In this document: piece by piece, positions 40,051 to 50,700 of the stretch
How the letters are laid out: the number at the start of each line of letters is the position of its first letter
Position numbering within the stretch: position 1 is the stretch's first letter
Assembly (NCBI RefSeq): GCF_027942865.1
Contig: NC_134522.1
Coordinates: 10,071,849-10,135,848, forward strand
Origin: Odontesthes bonariensis
Lineage: Eukaryota; Chordata; Actinopteri; Atheriniformes; Atherinopsidae
Length of the DNA stretch: 64,000 bases
Direction of reading: 5' to 3'
Made by a program: the position numbers and the translations under genes
The notes under the pieces: generated by a model
What the model saw: the letters and a program-made list of their open reading frames with translations, nothing else
What the model was told of the DNA's origin: nothing
Database searches by the model: none

Positions 40051-40490
40051 GTCACTGATCAAGTACAAGCACTTTAACAATCAAATACAGCCTTGAAACA
40101 ATCTTCTAAAAAGTAAAAACACATTGTCCTGCAGGGTTAGTTAGATATAGTCTGCAAATCTTCAAGAAGTCATTTGTTGTATGCCCTAACTGATGGGAGA
40201 TTTGTGACTGAGACATCATGCATGGGTCACATGGAGCCTTCAATCCTGCTGCTGCCAGCTCTTATATAGACACAAACTGTACTGCGTATAAGAGAGCGGA
40301 CAGAGCACAGAGAGAATGCATTTGAGGTTATAGCATCAGTTAGCGTCTATATATTACTGAGGATTATCAGGTATTGTAAAGTACATATAGGAGACATTAA
40401 CAAAGAACATACTTATGCTCAAAGGGCAATTTTATGTCAGTGGTTCATGGAAAAAAAAACAAGACTGGCAAATGCTTGTTGACCATCATC

Positions 40491-40616
40491 TTAAAAAACT
40501 CCAAGCAGCTGCAAGGCTACAGATATGGACAGAAAGATGACTCCAAAATATCCAATGTAGCCATAAACCCCTTGCATCCTCTTGGCTGGATCTGAAATAA
40601 AGTAAAACAATGCATT

Positions 40617-40648
<32 letters not shown>

Positions 40649-42309
40649 CACACCATAATACTGTATATTAAAAATATAATATGTTGTGTAAGTAATTATA
40701 GCAAATCTATAAGAGAAACAATAAAAGAGCTGTGATTTTTGTGAAACCCGGACTGCTTTTTAGGTGCTGTTTACACATAACCGGGTATTTTGATAAACAA
40801 AGACCTTTCCCTTGTTTGTGCCTTTCGTTTATACACAAACAGAGTTTTTCCCTCTGAAAACGAAGCCTAAAAAAACTCCGGCAAAAGTGGAGATTTTTTA
40901 AAAACTCCGTTTAGCGTTTGTGTATAAACTGGTTGAAAGAGACAAAAACGGAGTTTTTGAGGAGTTGTCCTCATAGTACAGAGCCCCGCCCCTATCCGCC
41001 ATGTTGGCAGGATGCTAGCCTGATAACGCCATTCTCTCCGTCCATTGTTTATCCGGAAAGCATGGAGGTACTAGCAGCATTTCTGTTGTTGAGAGCTATA
41101 CTCGCTTGTGTGATTTTGAAAATTACAGTCATACAATGTATTGACCAACAAAGACGCATTAGGGCTCGGAGGCAGAAGAAGCTTAGCTTTAGCTTTTTTT
41201 TGCAGTTCTTCCTGTCAGCAGTTCTCTTTTAGGCTTCTGATTGGCTTGTGTGGAATTCTCATTGTTCTAACACTGCCACTCAGGCTTGGCGTAATTTAAC
41301 AGCTCTTGATAGCGTATTTCTCCGGTCAATGTAGACGTGTTTTTTTTTTAAAACGGGGCTGTGTGCACCTAGTTTTTTCTGAAAACGAAGGTTATAAAAT
41401 ATGCGTTTATCAAAATACCCGGGTATGTGTAAACAGCACCTTAGAGACATTAGCATTGTTCTTTTGTGCAAATTATATCATTGTGAGTTAAATCTCTTAC
41501 AATAATAATTTGATTGTTTTGTGTGGGTATGAAAGCTGCATGATCACTGTGGGTGAAATGAGTCTTGGTTCTTTGGTGCTCTTAAAGTTAGTCTTACCTC
41601 CTGTGTAGTATCCCCAAGCATAGGAAAACTTGCTGGTCACCCAAATAGCCCCCAGCACAGATGCAGATAGCTGGTTATAAAAACAAGTTAATCACGTCAA
41701 TTAAAATCCACTGGGGAAGTAATGCTGTTTGCTGAAAATGTGCTTAATCACCATGAAGCCGTTTTTTTTTAGACTTGCTATCTGGAGAATTCATGCCAAA
41801 GATCATGGGGAGTGGTTTCCCCACCCCCTGTCACATTGCGAATGGTTGAACATTTTAGTGGCCTGCATATAACGTGTTGCACAAAAAGAACTATCTTATT
41901 TTAAATATGTACTATACCCACCGGATAAACAAGGGCTGCAATGGTTTGGAAAACTAGCCACTGAGGGTACACCTCTAAGGTGTTCTGGTGGGCTCTCTGG
42001 ATACAGTTGAACACTGGCTCCTTGTCGCTGTACATCGTAGGATACTGGAGAATAAACGTGAAATGTGGATAACTTTCGCATAAACATATATCGAAACGCT
42101 TAAAAAGCCGTATAAATGCAGAATATAGACTTTACCAAGAAATTTTGTTATTATTTTTGCACTAAAGTACAAAGTAAAACTACCTTAACATCGTATTTCT
42201 TCCTGGCGGATCCAACCTTGATTCCTAAATAACTTAGCATAATCCAGCTGTAGAGGTAAATAAATATGGCATAACCGAAGCTAGATGGTAACACAGTTAG
42301 GATATCCAT
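40491..42309 (-). CDS. mgst3: microsomal glutathione S-transferase 3, complete
   Basis: MAPEG-family integral membrane enzyme with glutathione transferase/peroxidase activity towards lipid hydroperoxides and LTC4-synthase-like activity in mammals. Four exons: 42184-42309, 41922-42044, 41598-41670, 40491-40591; 423 nt, 140 residues. Start MDILTVLPSSFGYAIFIYLY. The signature VFNCIQRAHQNTLEVYPQW (residues about 50-68) is the MAPEG/MGST3 glutathione-site region, and YAWGYYTGDPAKRMQGVYGY matches human YAYGYYTGEPSKR. Four hydrophobic segments. It ends LQLLGVF, so the human C-terminal extension with its terminal cysteines is absent. Intron 3 is two-thirds filled by a Harbinger-like element. Fish have mgst3a and mgst3b; the paralogue is not resolved. 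Confidence 0.94.
40618..40642. repeat. (TA)n microsatellite in mgst3 intron 3
   Basis: Uninterrupted TA run of about 12 units. Confidence 0.9.
40763..41440 (+). mobile_element. Harbinger/ISL2EU-like non-autonomous DNA transposon, copy 2
   Basis: 678-bp element with inverted ends beginning GGTGCTGTTTACACATAACC, nearly identical to copy 1 (3598-4178, opposite orientation), and flanked by TTA duplications at 40760-40762 and 41441-41443. It carries a frame starting at 41061, MEVLAAFLLLRAILACVILK then ITVIQCIDQQRRI, shared with copy 1. After that frame the two copies differ, showing separate internal deletions of one parent. It sits in mgst3 intron 3. Confidence 0.88.
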
Positions 42310-43299
42310 TTCGGAGCGGTGTATGACCTGCGTAAAGTTTCAGGGTAGTAGAATAGATTGTTGAACAATCCACGGTTTTATACGCCGGGAACGACAAGGT
42401 AAATAGCAGAAGTTACATAAAACATCGCGAGATTACATACCACGGGCGAGATTACAAATAAAGGGAAATGCCTCTAATATTTTCAACAGTTGAATTTATT
42501 CCGCTGTACCTCTCAATAAAGATATGAAAAAACTTATCACACAGGCAGGATTTTTAAAAGATGTATACTGTATATGATAAGACACTTTGCACAGGGCTGA
42601 GCTCCTTTGCAGTTACCTTTTTTTCTCACATCACGATCTTTACTCAGCTTTGGAGAGCACTAATACACTGATTCAATCGTATTACCCAATGTTTAACAAC
42701 AAATGGGAACATAGGAAATACAATTAAGATAAGCACATTGCTCTCTCAGCAATTCAGTAACATTTTCCGCTACAAAAAGGACAGATGAATAAATAAATAG
42801 TCAGATAAAGCATTCATAATGTGTGCAATTTTGATCGAATTTCAAACTCAAGGTAAGCCTTCATGTTATTCTTGATTTCACTGTTAATCGGTGTGAAGAT
42901 TGAGTGTACAAATTCACAGAAACTGTCATTTCTGAACTGATTATTTTTGCGAAAAACCCATTCTGCATATTTATCTTAAAAAACAAAACAGCTTTCACTC
43001 GTCCCATTGCCTGCAGCTTTAAGGGTCTTTCTGAACGATTGGGTTATTTGATCAAGGACCGAAGTCGAGTTATTTCCTTTAACCCTCCTCAGCCTCCATT
43101 TCAAGTTTAATTATTAATCAATAATAAAGATGCATATGAACATTACTTTTGAATCTCGTTTTGTGGACATTCAGATCTCAGAAGTTAAATCAAGAGTGAA
43201 CTGAACAGGTTCGGCTCCAGCAAATGAACGCTTGAGAGTGAGGTGTTTAAAAGAATGGACTCGTCCGGGGCACCCCCGTAAATGGAAACTCCCAGACTC
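42310..43299. other. divergent spacer between mgst3 and rsrp1
   Basis: About 1 kb that should contain both promoters. No exon or repeat recognised; the part next to rsrp1 (43260-43400) is the more CpG-rich. Confidence 0.6.
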
Positions 43300-43543
43300 T
43301 TCTTAAAACCCGTTGCTGCCGCAGCTCAGCCATTCGCGTGACGACATCAAACGGACCGACTACGAGGAAAACACAAAGTTCTTGGTTTCCGAAATTTTAC
43401 GCTGTAAATCAACGAATTTGATCACCGTTTCGCTTTATTTAGAAATTGTGTCCTTGTGATACATATTTAGAGGCGGTTTTCTTAGATACTTCTTGTTTTT
43501 ACAGACCGTTTTCAGAAAGAGTCTCAACGCCGCTGTTCACCTG
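43300..43543 (+). other. rsrp1 non-coding first exon (5' boundary approximate)
   Basis: A strong donor CACCTG|GTAAGT closes an exon at 43543, and the coding exon opens at 43968 after a pyrimidine-rich tract and CAG, so a 5' UTR intron of 424 bp is implied. The upstream start is not visible. Confidence 0.6.
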
Positions 43544-43749
43544 GTAAGTTGTAGGCCTACATCATAAAGCTTTGTGTTGTTTGACCATTAGCGAATATAT
43601 TACTCAAAGGGTTGGCTTCGTGAAATGTATTATCTTTGTGATGCTTGAATTAATTGAATGTTACTATTACGGAGCCGGTATGAAGACGAATTCAAGCAGG
43701 ATTTCAACGCGGTAGCATATGTTAGCAAAGCTATTTGTAGCCTGCGTCA

Positions 43750-43772
43750 TTCTGGAAATTTCCAGAACTTTC
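43750..43772 (+). promoter_or_regulatory. five-unit heat shock element in rsrp1 intron 1
   Basis: TTC-GAA-TTC-GAA-TTC at 43750, 43755, 43760, 43765 and 43770, each unit exactly 5 bp from the next with alternating orientation. This is the canonical HSF binding array (three units suffice for an HSF trimer). It sits in the first intron about 210 bp after the exon 1 donor. Binding itself is inferred. Confidence 0.75.
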
Positions 43773-43988
43773 CAGTCAGCCGTTGAAGTTATGCAACGGC
43801 GCTTCGGTCGCTAGGGGCAGCACTAAGAAAAACAATTACGCAACATTCTCTGTTCATTCACTTCGGGTTGTATAACAAGAATGTCACCATAGGCCTCTGT
43901 ATGGTGCAAGTGTAAAACTTATATAATACCGTAGTTCTAATTCCGTTCTTTTTCTTTCCCATTTCAGCCCGCGGCAGACGACTAAACA

Positions 43989-46207
43989 ATGGCCAAACGA
44001 CCAAACTCCCACTCTGACATGGCCCAGGCTCGTCAGAGCGATGGCATTAACGTGATCTTCGACCAGAAGAGTCCCGATTCCTCTCACTCGCGCTCCCGCT
44101 CGACAAGCAGCAGCAGCAGTCGCAGCAGCCATCGCTCTGGCAACTACAGAGGACGCAAAACCCAGAGGACACGCCACAGGTCTTCATCTTCAAGCAGTAG
44201 TTCCTCTTCTCGCTCCAGGTCCCGCTCCTACCCTCGTTGCCACAGACGTTCCTCCTGCTGTGGTTGCAATGACCATCGCAGATATGGCCGGGGCCGTTCT
44301 CGCTGTTCACCACCACGTCACGATAGGGCTCATTCTCGCTCCTACAGTCGCTCTCCTGTAGAGAGGTACTCCCATCACAGCAGATATTACAGATCCCGCT
44401 CCAGATCTAGGTCTTCTGGATACAGGAGACCTGTGAGCCAGTTAAGAAGAAGATTCTCCAGACCCCCAACCAGAACACACAGGGCCCGGTCAAGATCCAG
44501 ATCTCCTGCACACTCTGTCAGTATGAGCATGCAAGGTAATTACATTAGTTACTTCAGGGACTTAATGTTAGAAATGACTGGTTAAGTCCAATTCATTAAA
44601 TGCTGTCGATCTTTTTTTGTTGCTCAGACAAAAGGGAACTTCTTGAGGTTGCCGAGGCCAACGCGATGAAGATCCTGGGAGCGGAGAACCTGGAACTTCC
44701 TGAGAGCGTGAAACCAATCCAATCTGAGTCCAGAGGGTTGTCACCAGAGCCACTGGCAAGGGTGAGACATGGCTCCGAAAAAAGTGACACACAGGTGAGC
44801 ATCTGAAACTGTTAACTTTGAGGAACACAGCACACACTAAAGACAGAATGTTTTCTCACAGCCCGTCAAACCGGGAACTTTTTGTTGTTTTCAAATCATT
44901 CTAAACATTTTAAGCTTTTTTTTTTTTTTTTTTTTTTAAAAGAAAGAAAATTGTTTATACACATGGTAACGGTGCACACACCATTAGTTTTACACCATAC
45001 ATACAGGTTCCTGATTTCTTTTTGTTTCCATTTTAATCAAACTTACATGGTCTTATTCAGTTGTCTGCTGAACTGTGCTGTTGAATTTCCTGTCTGTTAA
45101 CCCTTGGACCTGTGAGGGAATACACATACTCTCTGTATTTATTCCTGTCTTCATAGATAACATGACAGTGGTCTCCTTCACTCATCGGCACCTGGGATTA
45201 AAGGGCTGTCATGTGACTTTGGTGACAACAATATGTTTACCTGAAAGGTTATCAGATGAGTCTTGTGATGTCTTCATGTGTGATCTTTTAGGGGTTAACC
45301 AGATACAGATCATGCATATCCACGATGTACACTTCTGCTAATTGCACACATACATTGATGCACAAACAATTCAGAATATATTACTAACTCACCTTCATAT
45401 ATATAGATGTAGTAGAATGTTGACATTACAAATGTATTTATGCTTGCAGATGAAATGGGTTATTGTTATTTAGCAGAGTTCTCCACTCGCTGATGGAACG
45501 CAGGCGTGTGGACTGCATTATAGTGACTATTCCTGTCAAGAGAACTATAAACAGATGAAGAACTCCACTCCGTATGCCAAAGATAAGTTGGTACACAGGA
45601 CGTGTGCTTAGGGGCTGGGGGACCTGCGTCGTCATCATTCTGCCACAGTAGACAGAGAAGACATCTTTTATTTCTGATAAATATTTGACATCTTTGTTTT
45701 GTCCAGCTTTAAGGTCTGTCCTTGAAGCATTTATTCAATTATTGGAAGGGCTGCATGAGGGATGCAGTGTGAACATACTTTTAATGCAAAAGAAATGATG
45801 TAACCGTAGTAATCCATCTATATGAACTTCAGACTGTCAAGCTCACTGTGCCGTTGGTTTCTCACTCATGATTAACTTTCCATTCTTCTTTTTTTTTAAT
45901 TAGGACGATGAAGAGGAGCCTGATGAGTCCAGCCCAAGGCTGTCTCCAAGGAGGAAAATTTCCTTCAGCATTAATGTAAGTGACATGGAGCTGCAGTTAA
46001 TGCAACAAGCTCATCCTGACCTAATGTGAAAATGGATTATAATGCAAATCTTTGTTCCATTTCCAGAATTCTGTGGCCAAACCCACAGCAGCATTGCCAT
46101 CTTCTGCAAAGGTAACTCCCAGAGTGGACAGCTATGAAAGCAGGAAGCCCTACGGCCACTGGATTCCAGTCCGTTCAGGCCGAACCTCCCGTGCACGCAG
46201 ACACTAA
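43989..46207 (+). CDS. rsrp1: arginine/serine-rich protein 1, complete
   Basis: Nuclear RS-domain protein (human C1orf63/RSRP1), thought to act in pre-mRNA splicing. Coding exons 43989-44535, 44628-44794, 45904-45975, 46067-46207; 927 nt, 308 residues. Residues about 30-180 are dense in SR/RS dipeptides with serine runs. Exon 3 carries RELLEVAEANAMKILGAENL, matching human ELLKIAKANAAKALG. The end has NSVAKPTAALPSSAK and KPYGHWIPVRSGR, matching human NSVAKP and SPYGLWIPI but extended by an arginine-rich tail. There is no RRM, so it is not a classical SR factor. The 92-bp intron after exon 2 stays open for 16 codons before a TAA; retention would give a 198-residue RS-only form. It is convergent with syf2. 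Confidence 0.95.
45631..45722 (-). mobile_element. 92-bp fragment of the same hAT element in rsrp1 intron 3
   Basis: The reverse complement of 45631-45722 matches 36691-36782 inside the tmem50a hAT relic almost base for base (for example AAAGATGTCAAATATTTATC and TGTCTACTGTGGCAGAATGA). It is therefore a second, inverted, strongly truncated copy of that family. Confidence 0.85.
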
Positions 46208-46387
46208 AGACACGTCACCTTAGTGTAGCAGGGAGTGTAAATCATGTAAATATTTTGTACATACCGTGATGCATCATTTCGTGGTCGTTTTTTTTTCTTC
46301 TTCTCCAGATTTATGTGGGAAAGAGTGAAGAAAACATTCAGGTGGGATTATTTCTTTCCCTTTTGTGTACTGTTTATTTATAGATTC

Positions 46388-46393
46388 AATAAA
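46388..46393 (+). terminator. rsrp1 polyadenylation signal
   Basis: AATAAA 181 bp after the rsrp1 stop, with a GT-rich stretch beyond it. Confidence 0.75.
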
Positions 46394-47574
46394 ATGACTT
46401 TTTTGAAAATACCCAGCTGTTTCGTCTCATTATTAAAATAATAAGCCCCTCACTAAGTATATAAAATCCAACTTGACGTTAAGGACACGTGTGACTACTT
46501 TAAAACCTTAAACATGGAAAAGCTCCTCGAATAATCCTGCATGAACATACAGAACGAATATGGTCACTATGAAGATGTTCCCACAATGACCACATGGTGT
46601 CAGTATCGTCATGTCTGGCTGCAGACATTCATGATGCCAACATTGAGCGAGAGGGCCCTTAATGAGTCAAAGGAAAGCTAAATGTGAAACTACAAGCACC
46701 ATAACACTGTCGGAGGGGGCTTCATGCTGTTTTGGCTGCTTTGTAACTCACCCTAAAGCTTCTGACAGCACCTTAAAATTACAACTGAATTATTAGAGTA
46801 ATTAAGTGGTGATAAATTAAAATCTGTCTGATAGATCTGTATCACAACTGTAATAAAAGGGTGTTTGGAATGTCTGACTGCCAGACTCTGCGTCTCCTGC
46901 TGTAACCTGACCTGAGATTCTGCGTAATTACTTGAGGGTGCGGGATGCAAATATCGCTGCATAAAATGTTAGCGTTGCTTCTGCTCCCGTTACACAATTC
47001 AGTTAACCCGATGATTGATCTCGCAGGACTCGAGCGAAAACAATGTTTTGTGTTCGCGTTTGTCCTCACGAAGCACTCGTCGTGTTTACAAGCTTTATAT
47101 CAAACCTTTCAGATGTGTCAGACTGAGACACGCCACAGTAAATTTATGCTGTTTAATCATCTACCTGATGTCCTCAGGTTAATCAGATAAGACTTCAAAA
47201 ATACTTAGTACCTCATCCACTCTGTTGGTTTGACTTTGTCCTGCAGAGGGTGCAGCGCCCCCACGTTTGGAGCTCGTTAAGCATGGGAACCCATTGGCCC
47301 GTCTCTGCTGCAGTCACAAGGCTTTCCTGCTTACGTCGCAGCCTGAGGCGAGTTAGTGCCGAGATGGAGGTGATAACTAAATTGAAGTACTCCAGTGATG
47401 ATCCTTATCTCTGCGTGCACCTTCACTAAAACATTCTTTTGGCCGACATCCTCTGCCGAACATGCCCAGAGGTTAAATGGCGGTTCATTCTCAGGCTCAA
47501 GATGTCTTCATCATGAGACCACACACAGTAAACCCTCAGAGGAACAGAGAAGGACGCAGGATAATTAGAAGGGG
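46394..47574. other. spacer between the facing 3' ends of rsrp1 and syf2
   Basis: About 1.2 kb with no exon or repeat recognised. Confidence 0.65.
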
Positions 47575-47580
47575 TTTATT
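47575..47580 (-). terminator. syf2 polyadenylation signal
   Basis: TTTATT (AATAAA in the syf2 sense) 207 bp past the syf2 stop codon. Confidence 0.75.
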
Positions 47581-47786
47581 TAAAAATAAGGGTAAGAATA
47601 ATGACAGCTGTTCTGACTTCTAATACTATACAAAGGAAACGTCTTGAGAGAGATTTGTCAGCTTCAAATAACTCTCGTCTTACAACGAATACTCCACGTA
47701 AGCTTTTAAGTATATGTACTTTTGGTATGCAACAACAAAACGTAATACAGCCAAGAAGCAAAGAACCACTGAGGTGACTGGACCCG

Positions 47787-50700
47787 CTAGACAGCTGTGC
47801 CTCTCTCCAGGTTCTGTTTGATCTCGGCTGTGTATTTGCCGTAGAAGCGCTCCGCCTTCTTGTTGAACTTGGCATTCCTCTCGTTAATGTAGTCGATGTC
47901 GGCGTCGTCGTTGTAGGCCCTGCGCCGGCTGTACTTGGCCCGCTTCTCGATCCTGACAATCGCAAATAAAGGCAAAGTCATGGAGGATTTCATAAACCAG
48001 CGTGGCCACTATCCATGCCATATCCAATAACAATAATTGGCCACGGGCAATAATTTGAGGGTTATGTATTTAAATTTGGCAATGGAAAACGCACACATAC
48101 ATACTTAAGAGGAAAATACAGTCAAACTGTGAGCTCCGACCCTTGATTCACTGTGTCTTCAAAGCATTGTCATGCGTCATACCCTGGCAGCCGAGTCCTT
48201 GTCTAATGCCCCACAGTTGCATCTCTACCACAGGCCTGAGACTGCCTCAAATATAGAACAGCTCAGGGAAAGACCAGTGATCAAAGGTTAGAGACTTCTG
48301 TATTGAAGGCTAAACTCTCAAAGACTCCACGGTTTAAATAAAGAACACTAAAGCTACTTCTCAACTCTTTCCTCTTTACCATTTCAGTGTGGAATAAAGT
48401 CTGCTTAACCATTCCACCCACGCCAGCTTGGATTTCTGTGGTAACCATTTGTCATTTATTTGACACATGGTCATGTATGTGGTCTCAGCAGGTTCCGTGC
48501 CCCGACCAGGACCGCTTACAGTTACCAGCGATCTGCCTCCTTGTATCAGGATTTATACCCTGGAGTTGGCTTCCATCTCTACGTTTGACTGACTGAAGCG
48601 ATCATTGCATGATAAATGGAAAAAAGGGGTTGTTTGGACTGTCTGAGCAGATCAGAACCATCAAAGTTTGAGGCTAAATCCTCCTGAGCACCACTCTTTC
48701 TTTTCTTAAAAAGGGCCGTGAATAGATGAACTTGTGTCCTGTCGATAGATTTCAGCTCGTTAGCTCAGTCTTGTGCTCTTTTTCTTTTTGTTAATGGCAA
48801 CAACAGTCGGTAGGAAAATCGACCCGAATAATCTGCCCAGTGAGTCAGGCTGGTATTTAATGGGCAGACTTGAGGCTGAACTCAAATTAACTTAGGACTG
48901 GGAAAGGATAGGGCATCTCTTTTTATCATCTACCAAGTGTGACTTACTGTTTCTCAACATCCTCCACCATGCGGTCAATGCCCTCCTTTGTGGGAACATG
49001 GGTTCCGTGTATCAGGCTGTTGGACGTGGGGTAGAAATCCTCACCACTGTGGAACACCAGCAAAACAATTAGAAATACATAATTAAAGATAATCACCATT
49101 TACTGACTTTTCAATTCCATCATTGTGATTATGGCTGTCCAAATGAGGGATGCTGACGTGGCTTCGGGGCACATGGCGATGTGCTCATCCTTCGCGCTCC
49201 TGCATGTGGCAGCTTTTTAAGGGTGATGAAACCTTCAGGCGCTGAATTCTTTTTGACCTTAGCATGCACGCTGTACACATTAACGCTTTAAAATCTTCAA
49301 ATTATTTCTGGATCGTGCAACCACGTCAACACGAAACCCAGGGGGAATTAAGGGTGACCGAACATATAGAAAAGGCTTTATGAACATGTGATGGGATGAT
49401 GTAAGGGCTCATTAACGCAAGTTAATGGTTACTATTCATTTTAATGGACTTGAAATTTGACTTAAAATCCTCGTTATTACCCTGTTTGTAGAATTCAGAG
49501 AACTTTTACAAAGCTAGATGACATTTCTTTGCATTCTTGGCTGCTGATGTGGAAAGGAAGACGGAAAGGAGGCTCGACTCACCTTTCCTCTCTTTGCCTC
49601 ACGTAGCTTTCCAAGTCTGGTCGGATTTGCTTGGTGAGTCTCTGGTACTGTCGTAATTGTGCCTCGGCATAACCTGTCGTCCATTGTGTGTTTGTGTGAG
49701 AGAAGAGAACAAACAAACAAAAAAAAAAAATCGAGTTATAATTAGTGGAACAAACAGCAAGCAGGCACGAGGCTCAGCAACACAACCTGCGGCTGCTTAA
49801 GGAGGGCCGAAGAGGCAGCTCTCCTCCTCCCGTCCTCCCTCGGAGCCCCTCTGGTGATCATTTTCTCTCAGAGGTTTTAATTCAGAGGAGGGGGTTTGAT
49901 GCAACAGATGGCAGCCATATTCAGCAGACACAGCAAGTCTTTTTTTCTCAGTAGATTAAATTAGGAGCCGTTTTAAATGACTGGCATCCACGCTCTCACA
50001 TACAGCCAGTATTGCTTTATTTTGTGCTACTAAGTTTTCTACCAACCTTTCTCTGTGTGAGAGATCACATGCCGCACCACAGTAAAACAAGAGAACGGTG
50101 CAACCCTTTTCCCATCTGTAAACTGTATTAAATTACTATTAATTTACTAAATGAATAGACTGATGCTCTATGGCATGACAGGAGGGTTACCCATACCTAA
50201 AATAAAACCGTTTGATCAAATCACTGCGTGCTGGAAGGGATCTACGACTATAAAGCCTTACAAAAAGACTCCAAAGTCAATACAATCTTTAAGTAATGTC
50301 TATTTCAGTGTGTTAAACAATGTTTCGTAACTGTGTTAAATGTGAAACATCCTTAACTGACAACAAAATGTTCAATCAGATTAGATCGCTATCAGCTGAA
50401 GCTAAATAAGGCTGCCGTCTGTAGTCTGCACTTCAAACTGAAATGTCCCAGTAAATTAATCCTTCGATTGAATATGTGGCTGGTGACATGTGTAACAAAA
50501 AGATGGCATCCTAGTGTTTTAGACCGGGTCCGGATGTTTGGATAGGTTTATGCTCACAAATGGTTTTAATTTTTCCGTTTGATTCTCTTTGATCAGAGGA
50601 AGTTTCAGTGAACTTTTTGCCAAGTTTCAGAAGACACGAACAGCATGAGATTGTTTCCAAACATCATTTAACAACCTGCAACAAGTTCTGGTATCTGCCA

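Noticed and set aside
43884-44316. Minus-strand open frames of 89-97 codons
   Set aside because: Shadows of the rsrp1 RS domain, whose repetitive codons leave other frames open.
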